Shown one piece after another: positions 1-9,310 of a DNA stretch of 64,000 nt; positions within the stretch are counted from its first letter, which is position 1; every line of letters starts with the position of its first letter. The notes beneath the pieces were generated by a model. The model did not search any database, was not told the origin of the DNA, and saw nothing but the letters and a program-made list of their open reading frames with translations. A program made the translations under genes and the position numbers. The stretch lies in the NCBI RefSeq assembly GCF_046298265.1, contig NZ_JBKAHK010000008.1, forward strand, positions 62,001 through 126,000, in the 5' to 3' direction. This DNA comes from Gillisia xinjiangensis (GTDB lineage Bacteria > Bacteroidota > Bacteroidia > Flavobacteriales > Flavobacteriaceae).

Positions 1-978
1 CCTGTTGCGTTGGCTTTGAAGGACCTTCCAGCTTTGGGGAACTTCTGTCCAGCACAAAGGATCCGGGACAAATCCAACGGTATAAGGAACATTCTTTTCG
101 CGCATCATTCTACGCATTCGAACCAGCAATTCCATATCCTCCCCTACTGTTTTTGTATTATAACCTCCCGCTTCAATAACCGTGGGTTTATCGAACATTC
201 CAAAAGCTCCGGAAATAAGTAACAATCCATCCACTCTGGACCAGGCCATGCGTCCCATTAAAAATGCGCGGAAATATTCCAAAACCTGGACCCTGGCTAT
301 AAATTTTTTGGGTAATTTCACTTCTATAATTCGCCCATCTTCAATCACGCAGGAGTTGGCAACCCTAATAACCCCACCGGAAGCAATTACCTTCTTCTCA
401 TTGTTTAAAAATGGCTTTATGAGCTTTAACATCGCATCGTGCTCAAGAATACAGTCTACATCTATACAGCAAATAATACTGTTTTTGCAGATATTAATTC
501 CCGTATTCAAAGCATCGGCTTTGCCCCCGTTTTCCTTGTCGACAACCGTAAGGTTTTTAAAAGCTTTGTTCCTGGATTTGTAAATTCCCCTTATAGTTTT
601 TGTTGGAATGAAACTATGATGCAAAACATCCCTTTTCTCCAATTCATATTCCTCAATGAGCTTCTTGAGCGAATCATCCTTGCTTCCATCATTGATTATA
701 ACAATTTCAAATGAAGGATAATTAATGGTGAGAAGGGAGCGAACATTTTCCACAATATTCAATCCTTCATTATAGGCAGGTGCCAGGATGGAAATAGCGG
801 GTAAATTCAAGGATTGCAACATAGCCGTCTCATCCACAAAATTATTTCTTCGTTTGTAATCCCTAATTTCAATCAATGAAAAAACCGCAGAAAAAAGATA
901 CCCGGTACAAATAATTGAGCCGTAGATTAAAAATAGCCAGCTTGCTATCTCTGTTATTTGATGTAAAGAGGAACCCAT
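1..978 (-). CDS. Processive GT2 family glycosyltransferase (partial, C-terminal part off the window)
   Basis: The reading frame runs unbroken from ATG at 978 to base 1 (326 codons), so the C terminus is missing. One hydrophobic segment lies near residues 8-35, followed by a GT-A domain starting around residue 60 (PAISILAPAYNEG). The DxD motif is IDVDC (Asp173, Asp175), the catalytic ED pair is at 280-281 (VGEDMEL), and QRNR at 323-326 is the start of the Q(Q/R)xRW motif of processive synthases such as BcsA, PgaC and hyaluronan synthases; the Trp would lie just outside. Family knowledge: such enzymes sit in the inner membrane and extrude polysaccharide from UDP-sugars. The substrate cannot be told from the sequence. 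The start abuts the stop of the HEAT protein upstream, so the two are co-transcribed and probably translationally coupled. Confidence 0.88.
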   Translation of the reverse strand, partial: MGSSLHQITEIASWLFLIYGSIICTGYLFSAVFSLIEIRDYKRRNNFVDETAMLQSLNLPAISILAPAYNEGLNIVENVRSLLTINYPSFEIVIINDGSKDDSLKKLIEEYELEKRDVLHHSFIPTKTIRGIYKSRNKAFKNLTVVDKENGGKADALNTGINICKNSIICCIDVDCILEHDAMLKLIKPFLNNEKKVIASGGVIRVANSCVIEDGRIIEVKLPKKFIARVQVLEYFRAFLMGRMAWSRVDGLLLISGAFGMFDKPTVIEAGGYNTKTVGEDMELLVRMRRMMREKNVPYTVGFVPDPLCWTEVPQSWKVLQSQRNR

Positions 979-2058
979 TTAAATTTTTAATTCCTTTTCA
1001 AGCATGGTTTCTAAATTTATTCGTTTTGTTTCCTCCGGCAAAAAATACCGCTCTATATTCAGATATTTTATTTTCAGTTCCCATTCATCAGCAGCTATCA
1101 ATGGTCCAACTTTTTGCAGATCATCATAGTCCCCAAGCTGTTCTATAGTTTTTAAAATTTCCTTTTTTATCAGGAAATTTTCCTTTTCAAAATTGGGGAT
1201 TATTAAACCCAGTAATTCTTCATATCCCAATTTTCGCAAAGACCGTATCGTTTCTATTTTAACACTCTCTTTCCCGTGATTGAGGAATGGAATCAGTTTG
1301 GGTATATTTTCAAATTGATTATACCGCGAGATCAATCGTATTGAAAATTCCACTACACTTATTAACTCGTGATTTAACCACCGAGCAAAATCGGGGGTTG
1401 GTCCATCATAAAAATTCTTCAGTGCATTTTCAATATAAATTTGTTGCCAGGTGGTTAACGGGCGTTTTGTTTTGTCCAGAAATTGTATAGGATTGGATTT
1501 TGCTGTTTTTATAAAATAAAGTTGGGTTTGCTGCCTCACCTCATCTCTTTGATCGTTTAAATAGGGTTCTATCTTATTTACAGGAACTTCTATTGTCAAT
1601 TCTGAAAGGGCATAGATAGCTCTTGCCGTATTATACCAACTATTTTTATCCAGGTCTTTGAGAATAAAATGATCCAGTTGAAATTTTAAAAAAAGTTCCT
1701 CCAGCGCTGTGGCAGATTCTCCTTTCAGGTTTTTATGAAATTGCAGGATCTCTTTTATAGTGACCTTTATCTCAAGTCCTGTGTTTAAATGATTTTTTTT
1801 GAAATTTTTAATCTCCTTTTGCTTTTCAAAATCCTCATCAAACAAATATGAATTTAAAAAATCTATGAGCAAATTTTCCTGCTTTTTCTTCTTTGAATTC
1901 CGGAAATTTTTAAAAAGACGAGTTCCTATTATGAATGTCACAAGGCATAGTGTGAGAAATAAAAAGAGTAAAATCAAAAGAACATTGATTTTCATGATCC
2001 ATGCCCAATCCCTGAAGTTGGAAAAACCGTCAAATAATATAAGCAGGTTTGGCGTCAT
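979..2058 (-). CDS. Membrane-anchored HEAT-repeat protein
   Basis: 359 residues. A single strong hydrophobic segment covers about residues 23-45, followed by a basic stretch (KNFRNSKKKK), which suggests an N-terminal anchor with the rest in the cytoplasm. From about residue 130 on, the protein is made of amphipathic helix pairs typical of HEAT repeats (for example ISVVEFSIRLISRY and VKIETIRSLRKLG). HEAT repeats are protein-binding scaffolds, and no catalytic motif is visible. Its stop directly abuts the start of the GT2 gene, so it is probably a partner of that synthase; that role is inference. An alternative start is Met22 at 1995, immediately before the membrane segment. Confidence 0.75.
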   Translation of the reverse strand: MTPNLLILFDGFSNFRDWAWIMKINVLLILLFLFLTLCLVTFIIGTRLFKNFRNSKKKKQENLLIDFLNSYLFDEDFEKQKEIKNFKKNHLNTGLEIKVTIKEILQFHKNLKGESATALEELFLKFQLDHFILKDLDKNSWYNTARAIYALSELTIEVPVNKIEPYLNDQRDEVRQQTQLYFIKTAKSNPIQFLDKTKRPLTTWQQIYIENALKNFYDGPTPDFARWLNHELISVVEFSIRLISRYNQFENIPKLIPFLNHGKESVKIETIRSLRKLGYEELLGLIIPNFEKENFLIKKEILKTIEQLGDYDDLQKVGPLIAADEWELKIKYLNIERYFLPEETKRINLETMLEKELKI

Positions 2059-2423
2059 AAATGATGATTAAAAAATTTCCACATTAATTTAAAATGAACC
2101 TAATAAAATTGTTCAGTAGTTCATTTTATTTCTATTATCCTGTTTTAGGAAATTGTAGAAAGGTGCTTACTTTAACCGCAAAGGGCGCAAAATCTTGCTA
2201 TTCAATTCGGCACTTCTGTCAAGAAGTTCCTTTATAATTTCCTATTCAATAATTATCCAGTTGGTACATTTTGAATCATCAATTTTTCTTTGCGTCCTTG
2301 GCGTTTTTTTTCTTGGCGTGCTTGCGGTTAAAAAGGAACGAAGAAAAAACGTCAATTCTTAATTGAAATCTATAAAATAATTCACAATGTTCTAAAACAT
2401 TACCTTTCTAACTAAATTCAGTC
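2059..2423. other. Intergenic region with an inverted AACCGCAA repeat
   Basis: There is no gene here. The stretch separates the response regulator from the HEAT/GT2 pair and probably carries the promoter of that pair on the minus strand. It contains TTTAACCGCAAAGGGCGC at 2171-2188 and an inverted relative, GCTTGCGGTTAAA, ending near 2333, with GTCCTTGGCGTTTT-type sequence between them. Confidence 0.5.
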
Positions 2424-2786
2424 TTAAGCTTTATTTAAAAACCGTTTTACCCTAAGAGAGAGTTCGTTTGGACTGAAAGGTTTTGTTATAAAATCGTCTA
2501 CGCCCATATTAAACGAGTCCATTATTATATTTTCCTGGGTAGAGGTTGACAATACGATAATGGGGGTTTTAGGCGAATTTTTCTTAATATAACTTATCAA
2601 TTCTTTTCCCGTGACAAAAGGCAGCATTAAATCGGTTAAAATTAAATCGAAATTGGCTTCCTTTAAAAATTTCATGGCTTCCCTTCCATCCTTCGCAATT
2701 AGCACTTCGTGACCGTCCTTGGTGAGTTTAAATTCTAAAGACTTGATCACCATGGGGTTATCTTCAATAACTAATATCTTTTTCAT
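2424..2786 (-). CDS. Single-domain response regulator (CheY-like)
   Basis: 120 residues that consist of one receiver domain and nothing else. All the usual residues are present: acidic pair Glu8/Asp9, phospho-acceptor Asp52 (LILTDLMLP), Ser80 and Lys102 (ITKPF). There is no DNA-binding or enzymatic output domain, so it must act through a partner protein. The start overlaps the stop of the upstream receiver-like/Hpt gene by 4 bp (ATGA), which shows co-translation. It is most likely the terminal phosphate acceptor of the relay formed with that gene and the hybrid kinase, placed just ahead of the HEAT/GT2 pair. Confidence 0.9.
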   Translation of the reverse strand: MKKILVIEDNPMVIKSLEFKLTKDGHEVLIAKDGREAMKFLKEANFDLILTDLMLPFVTGKELISYIKKNSPKTPIIVLSTSTQENIIMDSFNMGVDDFITKPFSPNELSLRVKRFLNKA

Positions 2787-3541
2787 CCTCCTATCTTCAA
2801 ATCGGGGAAATCCCGTGTTAGTTGTTTTTTTATTGATGCAAATTCCAGATGCAGGTCATGTATAAGTCCTGGCATTTTGGTTTCTACAACTTCAGAATTC
2901 AGTAGTTGGCAAATGCTCCTCCCAGTTTCATTTTCCAACATTTCAAACGAAGGTTTTATACTGTGGGCTATCTCCCGGATCCTGTTAAAATCCTTATCCT
3001 GAAGTTCAATATTTAACTGCTCGAGCTCTGTGTTAACCGAAGTGCTGAACAATTTCAAGGATTCAAAAACAGATTCCTCATGACCTTCGAAAATATCCCT
3101 TAAATAATTTAGTGAATAACAATCGGTTTGGGCTGGAGATTTTTCCGGGAGCCTTTCCAGAATTTCGTTAATTTCAAGAATGGCGGTAGATTTTATAAAA
3201 GGCTTTTTTATAACCCCCTCCGCATAAGCGATTACGCGGAATTCCTGTGGAGTTGGAACAGTGCCAACAGTGATCAATACCGGCAGCATTAATCCCAATT
3301 CTGTTTTAATATAATCGGCGGTTTGATATCCGTTTAAAGGAGTGGAATTTTCCTCAATTACAAGAATATCTGCCTTGTTGGTTTTATTAAACCAATGGAT
3401 TGCATCAATGCCGGAGTGACATATCACCAGCTGCCAGCCTTGCTGCAATGCTATGTGAGCAAAATTTTCCTGTTCTGTTATGTTGCTTTCTACCAATAAA
3501 ATAGTAGGCGCTGCTTGTAGGGAAGCATTTGGGTTTTTCAT
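2783..3541 (-). CDS. Degenerate receiver plus Hpt phosphotransfer protein
   Basis: 252 residues. The N-terminal part (about 12-130) has a receiver fold pattern (TILLVESN, then VIKKPF with Lys113), but the acidic pocket reads Glu18-Ser19 and the phospho-acceptor position is occupied by Glu63/Glu64 (VIEENSTPLNG), so it probably cannot be phosphorylated normally. The C-terminal part (about 140-245) is a histidine phosphotransfer domain with the phospho-His at 193 (EIAHSIKPSFEML). This fits a relay intermediate between the hybrid kinase encoded upstream and the CheY-like protein downstream, with which it overlaps by 4 bp. Confidence 0.82.
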   Translation of the reverse strand: MKNPNASLQAAPTILLVESNITEQENFAHIALQQGWQLVICHSGIDAIHWFNKTNKADILVIEENSTPLNGYQTADYIKTELGLMLPVLITVGTVPTPQEFRVIAYAEGVIKKPFIKSTAILEINEILERLPEKSPAQTDCYSLNYLRDIFEGHEESVFESLKLFSTSVNTELEQLNIELQDKDFNRIREIAHSIKPSFEMLENETGRSICQLLNSEVVETKMPGLIHDLHLEFASIKKQLTRDFPDLKIGG

Positions 3542-3779
3542 GAAAGGGGGCGATTTGGGGCTAAATTACCTGATTCAGATTTTTAATTTTTGACGATTAT
3601 ATTTTTTCAATTGCTGCTATTTCATATTTTATGATTTTTTTAGAATATGATTTAGGTTTAAAAGTACTTCTTTTTTAATTGAATAAAGGCTTTTAAAATG
3701 CAATTAACAAATAATAAAGTCAACAAAATTAAGAATTTAAGAATTCTTCTTATGTTTATAGACTCGTTTTTTTATGGTT
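3542..3779. other. Intergenic region
   Basis: 238 AT-rich bases between the hybrid kinase and the Hpt gene, both on the minus strand. No clear terminator or repeat is visible. It may hold a promoter for the Hpt/regulator pair, but no convincing TAnnTTTG box was found. Confidence 0.35.
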
Positions 3780-6700
3780 TTAACCTAAATCCTCTTTCCC
3801 TGGCTCATTTTTATGTAGGTAATTTCGTTCATTCGGTTGTGACGCGATCAAATACGTTTGAACAAGATCCCGTATTGTATTGAAAATCACCGGCTTGGTA
3901 ATATAATCATCCATCCCAAACTCTGCACATCGCTCCTGCTCTCCTTTTAAGGTTCTCGCGGTAAGTGCAACAATGGGAACATGACTGCCATTGCTCTCTA
4001 AGGATCTTATTTTTTGGGTTGCTTCAAATCCGCTCATAACTGGCATTTGGATATCCATTAAAATAAGATCTATTGGTACATTTTTATACATTTCTACGGC
4101 CTCCAATCCATTTTCCGCTTCCAAAATGTTCGCATTTGGCAATGCTTTCAGGATAATTGTTTTGGCCAGGAATTTATTTACAGGATTGTCCTCTGCCACT
4201 AAAACAGTATATACCGTTGCAGATTTAATGAGATCCTTAGAAGTATTTGTGGGCACTTTTTCAGTAGCTGAAACCTTCATATTTTTCAGCATATTAAAAA
4301 GTTGATCAATTTGTATGGGTTTTGTGATATTAAACTGAACATTTAAATCTTTACAAGCCTGATAAATTTTCTCATCATCGGCAGAACTATGCAATAATAT
4401 TATTGGCAAATCTTCCTGGGTATAATTAAGTTTATTTCGAATATGGCCAATTAAATCGATCCCGTTCATATATGGCATATTATAATCTACAATGGCCAAA
4501 TCGAATCTGTTAATGCCCTCCAGGGATTGTAATGCCTCGATCCCGTTGGATACCAGTTCAGACTCAATATTACCAATGGCCAACATTTCTTTAAGAATGA
4601 TCCGGTTATTTCTATTGTCATCAACAACAAGAACCCTGTTGATCGCTTTCGTAGTTTCTTTTAAATAATCTTCTCCTTTTTCAGCCTTAAACCTGATTTC
4701 AAATGAAAACACGCTACCTGTGCCTAATTCACTTGTCACTTCAAGTTTGCTGTCCATTAATCCGAGAAGTTTGTTGCTTATGGTTAGTCCTAAGCCAGTT
4801 CCTCCGTATTTCCGGGTTGTTGATGCGTCCTCCTGGTCAAAAGCATTAAATACCTTTTGAAGATTGTTGGGCGCAATTCCAATCCCCGTATCGCGAATGG
4901 AAAAAGTGTACAGCATTTCATCCAGAGTATTTTCACAAGGAGTAGCTTCAATTTTTAATTCTACTTCCCCTTTTTCGGTGAATTTTACGGCATTCCCTAA
5001 AAGATTGGTAATTATTTGCCGGATGCGGATGGCATCTGCATAGATGAAGCGATTAATATCTGAAGAAATATTGAGCAGCACTTCCAGGTCCTTTTTATGT
5101 GCCTGGTGCTTAATAATATCTATTGTTTGTCCGCAAAGTTCTATAAGGTCTGTTTTCTCATTGCTGAGCTCCAGTTTTCCAGCTTCAATTTTAGAAAAAT
5201 CCAGAATATCATTGATTAGATCCAATAAAGTATTGGCCGAATAATAGACCGTTTGCATATATTGCTTTTGACTTTTAGAAAGTTCGGTTTTCATCAATAG
5301 ATCTGTAAAACCAATAACTCCATTTAAGGGCGTTCTGATTTCGTGACTCATATTTGCCAGGAATTCCGATTTGGATTTATTGGCCGCTTCAGCTTTAAGC
5401 TTTGCATTTACCAGGGAGTTTTCCATTTCTTTTCTATCGGTGATATCAGATTGTGTCCCGATCATTCTCAAGGGCTTTCCCGACTTATCCCATTCAATAA
5501 TTTTACCTCTGTCCAATATCCATTTGTAATCACCGTCTTTACATTTAATTCGCTTTTCGATATTGTAACCCGGAGCTTTGCCTTCAAAATAATCCATCAC
5601 CGCCCTTTGCGATTTTTCTCTTTCCTCAGGATGAATCCTTTTATCCCATTTTTTTACATCTGTTAGAGCCTCTGCGGCATCAAATCCCAACATATTTTTA
5701 GCCTGCTCAGACATATATTGTTTTCCTTCCGGAATGTCCCAGTCCCAAACTCCATCTCCCGAGCCTTCAAGTGCAAACTGCCACCGTTGCTTACTTTCAC
5801 GAAGTTCATTTTCAATATTTTTTAAATTGGAAATATCTGATGCTACGCCTAAGTAGCCTGTAATTTCACCTTTTTCATCTTTAATGGAAGTAATCGCAAG
5901 TTGTACAGGAAACCTGGTGCCATCTTTACGGATATAGGTCCACTCCCTGGTATCAATTTTTCCTTGTTTGGCTCTCAAAACAAAAACATCCAACCCACTA
6001 ATCTCCCCGGGATACCTTTTTGAAAGTAATTGCTCCCGTTGAAATACTTCTTCTTTATCGTGAAGAAGTCGGATGTTCATATTCTGATTAAATTCATGAG
6101 AGGTGTAACCCAATAAGTTTTCGGCCCCCTTATTAAATTTTCGCACGATCCCATCGAGATCGGTTTCAATAATGATCACCTGAGTGGTGGCATCCATGAT
6201 ACCCTGAAGCTCACAGAGGCTCTGTTTTAAAGCTTCCTTTGCTTCCCTGTTTTCAGTAATGTCATTTATTTGAGCTATAAAATAGAGAGGTTCCCCTTCC
6301 TTTCCGCGTAAAAGGGAAACATTGAGCAACCCATAAATAATACTTCCATCTTTATGGATATATCTTTTTTCAATTTGATAGTTTTCCCGCTTACGTGCAA
6401 CTATTTCATTTAGCAATTCTAAATCGGTATCAGAATCATCAGGATGCGTAATTTCCTGAAAATTCCGATCCAACAATTCTTCCTGGAAATAGCCTACAGT
6501 TTGAGCTAATTTTCGGTTGACCTTTAAGAACCTTCCTTTGAGGGAAACCATCGCCATCGCGTTAGGTGAAAATTCAAAAGCATTTTTAAAGAAATTGGCG
6601 TTTTCCTGAACCTGGTTTTCCAATTTTTTACGGGAGGTAATATCTTCTACCTGGGTAATAATTAAGTAACCAACCTCATCAGGTTCAGAAAAAATCGATG

Positions 6701-7823
6701 TGCTCACATTACACCAAATAATTTCTCCCGTCTTTAAAATAAACCTGGTTTCAAGTTTATAGTTGTCTATCTCGCCTGATAATAGTCGTTCCCTATAAGA
6801 ATTTGTAGTTTCCAGATCTTCCGGGTGAGTAACATCCCTAAAGGTTAAATTTAAAACCTCCTCTAAATCCGATTCCTTATACCCAAAGATGGCAAGGGCA
6901 GCGGGATTCACCTTTAAAATTTTACTGTTTTGTCCCACTAATATTATACCAATGGAAGATTTGCTGAAGATTTGCTGAAACTTGTCTGTACTAAATTTCA
7001 ATTCCAGTTCGCTTTTTTTCTTCTGATCAATATCCTGAATAGCGCCATGTATTTTTACGCATTTCCCGTTTTTAAGTTCAGGTTTTCCAAAAACACTTAC
7101 CCAAATCACGTTTCCTTTGGCCGTAACCAGCTGTAATTCTTCTTTATACGGGATCCCGTTTTCAACAGCAGCCCTGAACAAATAATTGATCTGGTCCCGG
7201 CTTTCTCCTTCCTTATAAAAATTAAGAGCAGTATCCAGGGTTGGAATATAATCCCTGTCCACTTCGTGAATATCCCTGGCAATTTTTGTCCAGGTTAATA
7301 TTTCATTGGTTAAATCTATATGCCATCCACCAATGCGTGCAAGTTCATTGGCTTCCTGAGAAATTTTGCTGGTTTCTTGAAGCCCCTTATTTTCCCATAG
7401 CAATTCCTGGTCTATTTTTTTATTGCGACTTAGATCGGTATGAAGAATTAATAGTCGGGATACTCTTCCTTCAGCGTTCTTAACAGCTTTCCCTCTTCCC
7501 TGAAATAGAACCAGTTCCCGCCCTTTGTTTCCAAATTTAAAATCTACATCAAAATATTTTTCATGATTTGCGACACATTCCGTAAATAAATGAATTGCAA
7601 GATCCCTGTCTTTTTCAGATGATTTAAATGCGCTCTCCTCCTCTTCCACAGCATAACCTAAGGTTTTCCAGAAAGAACCGCTTATCCATAAATTTCCGGG
7701 TTGTTCAAGATCACAATACCATATGCCATCAATACTGTTCTCACTCAGCCATTTAGAGATTGACACATCGTTTTTAAGGAGATCGTAAAATTCGGTTTGT
7801 AAATAATTGTAGGGGTGAAACAT
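3780..7823 (-). CDS. Multi-PAS hybrid sensor histidine kinase
   Basis: 1347 residues with no signal peptide or membrane segment, so probably a cytoplasmic sensor. Six PAS/PAC units can be followed at roughly 20-130, 155-270, 275-400, 405-525, 535-660 and 665-790 (PAC signatures such as YIHKDGS and YIRKDGTRFPV). They are followed by HisKA (SHEIRTPLNG, phospho-His about 826), a HATPase with the N box (NLLGNAVKF), DTGIGI and GGTGLGL, and two receiver domains with Asp near 1113 (IVDYNMPYMNG) and near 1254 (LMDIQMPVMSG). It has no Hpt domain of its own; the Hpt protein encoded just downstream supplies one. The ligand of the PAS domains cannot be predicted. Confidence 0.93.
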   Translation of the reverse strand: MFHPYNYLQTEFYDLLKNDVSISKWLSENSIDGIWYCDLEQPGNLWISGSFWKTLGYAVEEEESAFKSSEKDRDLAIHLFTECVANHEKYFDVDFKFGNKGRELVLFQGRGKAVKNAEGRVSRLLILHTDLSRNKKIDQELLWENKGLQETSKISQEANELARIGGWHIDLTNEILTWTKIARDIHEVDRDYIPTLDTALNFYKEGESRDQINYLFRAAVENGIPYKEELQLVTAKGNVIWVSVFGKPELKNGKCVKIHGAIQDIDQKKKSELELKFSTDKFQQIFSKSSIGIILVGQNSKILKVNPAALAIFGYKESDLEEVLNLTFRDVTHPEDLETTNSYRERLLSGEIDNYKLETRFILKTGEIIWCNVSTSIFSEPDEVGYLIITQVEDITSRKKLENQVQENANFFKNAFEFSPNAMAMVSLKGRFLKVNRKLAQTVGYFQEELLDRNFQEITHPDDSDTDLELLNEIVARKRENYQIEKRYIHKDGSIIYGLLNVSLLRGKEGEPLYFIAQINDITENREAKEALKQSLCELQGIMDATTQVIIIETDLDGIVRKFNKGAENLLGYTSHEFNQNMNIRLLHDKEEVFQREQLLSKRYPGEISGLDVFVLRAKQGKIDTREWTYIRKDGTRFPVQLAITSIKDEKGEITGYLGVASDISNLKNIENELRESKQRWQFALEGSGDGVWDWDIPEGKQYMSEQAKNMLGFDAAEALTDVKKWDKRIHPEEREKSQRAVMDYFEGKAPGYNIEKRIKCKDGDYKWILDRGKIIEWDKSGKPLRMIGTQSDITDRKEMENSLVNAKLKAEAANKSKSEFLANMSHEIRTPLNGVIGFTDLLMKTELSKSQKQYMQTVYYSANTLLDLINDILDFSKIEAGKLELSNEKTDLIELCGQTIDIIKHQAHKKDLEVLLNISSDINRFIYADAIRIRQIITNLLGNAVKFTEKGEVELKIEATPCENTLDEMLYTFSIRDTGIGIAPNNLQKVFNAFDQEDASTTRKYGGTGLGLTISNKLLGLMDSKLEVTSELGTGSVFSFEIRFKAEKGEDYLKETTKAINRVLVVDDNRNNRIILKEMLAIGNIESELVSNGIEALQSLEGINRFDLAIVDYNMPYMNGIDLIGHIRNKLNYTQEDLPIILLHSSADDEKIYQACKDLNVQFNITKPIQIDQLFNMLKNMKVSATEKVPTNTSKDLIKSATVYTVLVAEDNPVNKFLAKTIILKALPNANILEAENGLEAVEMYKNVPIDLILMDIQMPVMSGFEATQKIRSLESNGSHVPIVALTARTLKGEQERCAEFGMDDYITKPVIFNTIRDLVQTYLIASQPNERNYLHKNEPGKEDLG

Positions 7824-8482
7824 AACAGTTTGAGGCTTGAGGTTTGGGTTTGATTTCTTTCAAATTTATACATTAATTAACTAAAAAACGCTTTAAGATA
7901 ATTTTTTGTTAATAAAAAGCAGATGACTAATAATTCACGGCGTGGGTTCTATTACAAGCAGTTAGGGAAAGTTCCACCGGGTTGTTCCTGAAAGCATTCC
8001 CTGCTGCTCAACATTAACTTTCACAGCTTTGAACCACCTTAAACCTATTAAACAGACCTCACAGATACTGTGAGGTCTCAATATTCCTCCATTATCCACA
8101 ACACTTTTTATATTTCTTTCAACTACCACATGGACACGGTTCATTTGGAAAAGAAGTCAATCCACAATCCTCGCTATTTTATCTTCTTTTTGATATTGAT
8201 AAATCAAATTTATGTTTAAAATTCTCTGCCATCTTGTTCAACTTATTCTTAACTCAATTTGGGCTTCGATTTATTCATTCCTTCTTCTTATTAAGAAAGC
8301 ACGAGTCACCTAAAATTTACATTTTTTTTATGAACATTCTACTAAAGCGATTTCCTGCTCAGTCAAACCATAAAGCCTTTAAACAAGGGCAAAAGATCTT
8401 GAAATCGCAAATTAGACAAAGTCAAACCTAACAGCGGCGAAAGCAACTTTTAAAACGCCCATTTGCGAAGAACTGTCTTTTT
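7824..8482. other. Long intergenic region between kinase and acetyltransferase
   Basis: 659 bases without a convincing gene. Short open frames on both strands (around 7962-8144 and 8234-8431) have no recognisable protein character. The only clear structure is a perfect 11-bp hairpin at 8054-8078. The 3' part near the acetyltransferase looks somewhat different in texture and could be acquired DNA, but I cannot show this. Confidence 0.4.
8054..8078. repeat. Perfect 11-bp inverted repeat (AGACCTCACAG)
   Basis: AGACCTCACAG at 8054-8064 is followed by a 3-base loop and its exact reverse complement at 8068-8078. There is no T-run on either side, so it is not a typical intrinsic terminator. Similar AGACCTCACAG hairpins are known to me as frequent dispersed intergenic elements in flavobacterial genomes. 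Confidence 0.6.
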
Positions 8483-9004
8483 TTAATTTAATTTTAGTTT
8501 CATCATTATGTCCGTTTGTTCATCTTCTCCTAATACAAAAACATGTTTGTTAAATTCCACAAAACCATTTTTTTCATAAAATCGGATTGCTCTCAAATTT
8601 TGTTCCCATACGCCCAACCAAACATAGTCTACATTATTGCCTTTTGCTATTTCAATTGCTTTATAGTAAAGTATTTGTCCAACTTTTTTTCCGTAAAATT
8701 CCCTCAGTACGTAAATCCGCTCTATTTCAAGTGAATTTGTGCCTTTTATTTCAGTTTGTGACTGACCAATATTTATTTTTAAATAACCGATTGTTTCATT
8801 GTCAAGTTTTGCAAAATAAAATTCTGAATTTTCGTCTGTTAATTCCGACTTTAATTTTTCGATTGAAAATTCTTTCTCCAAGTATTCTCTCATATTTTCT
8901 TCGCTGTTTTCTGAAGAAAAAGTTTCGGCAAAAGTCTGTTTCCCTATTAACTGTAATCGGTCAATATCCTGTTCTGTTGCTTTTTTTATTTTAATCGATT
9001 CCAA
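8483..9004 (-). CDS. GNAT family N-acetyltransferase (PaiA-like)
   Basis: 173 residues spanning a complete GNAT fold. The N-terminal helix region (FAETFSSENSEENMREYL, then FSIEKLKSEL) resembles the PaiA/spermine-spermidine acetyltransferase group. The core reads LEIERIYVLREFYGKKVGQILYY for the acetyl-CoA loop, a weakened version of the usual R/QxxGxG/A motif, and WEQNLRAIRFYEKNGF is the conserved C-terminal motif. The likely role is transfer of acetyl from acetyl-CoA to a polyamine or small amine; the substrate is not certain. It stands alone, flanked by long intergenic stretches, with a small tandem repeat upstream. Confidence 0.82.
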   Translation of the reverse strand: MESIKIKKATEQDIDRLQLIGKQTFAETFSSENSEENMREYLEKEFSIEKLKSELTDENSEFYFAKLDNETIGYLKINIGQSQTEIKGTNSLEIERIYVLREFYGKKVGQILYYKAIEIAKGNNVDYVWLGVWEQNLRAIRFYEKNGFVEFNKHVFVLGEDEQTDIMMKLKLN

Positions 9005-9050
9005 CTTGCTTTATGTTTTTTTGCGGGTTTGTATAATCCATCCATCTATT

Positions 9051-9127
9051 CTTTTCCATTCTCTAACTCCATTTGTTCAGGGATAACACCTTTTCCATTC
9101 TCTAACTCAATTTATTCAGGGATAACA
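9051..9127. repeat. Two tandem copies of a 39-bp unit
   Basis: CTTTTCCATTCTCTAACTC begins at 9051 and again at 9090, and each copy runs into TTCAGGGATAACA. The copies differ at only a few positions. They lie 50-120 bp upstream of the minus-strand acetyltransferase start, so they could affect its promoter, or simply be a local duplication. Confidence 0.85.
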
Positions 9128-9310
9128 GTAAAGTTCAAATTTTTATATTTATTTTAATTATATTTTTCATAACTAACACACATTCCCCTCAACAATCTAA
9201 AAAGGCCTTTAACAACTTTATTTCTTTCAGAATATTTTCGCGCCAGCACCTGAAAGAGGATACCCTACTGAATAACTGTCCTGGAATATTCTATATATCC
9301 GTAGTTATAC

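Noticed and set aside
8054..8078. Hairpin as a transcription terminator
   Set aside because: There is no T-run on either strand and no gene ends close by.
7962..8431. Short open frames in the gap between the hybrid kinase and the GNAT gene
   Set aside because: About 60-65 codons each, no recognisable motif, one spans the 8054-8078 hairpin repeat; composition looks non-coding.
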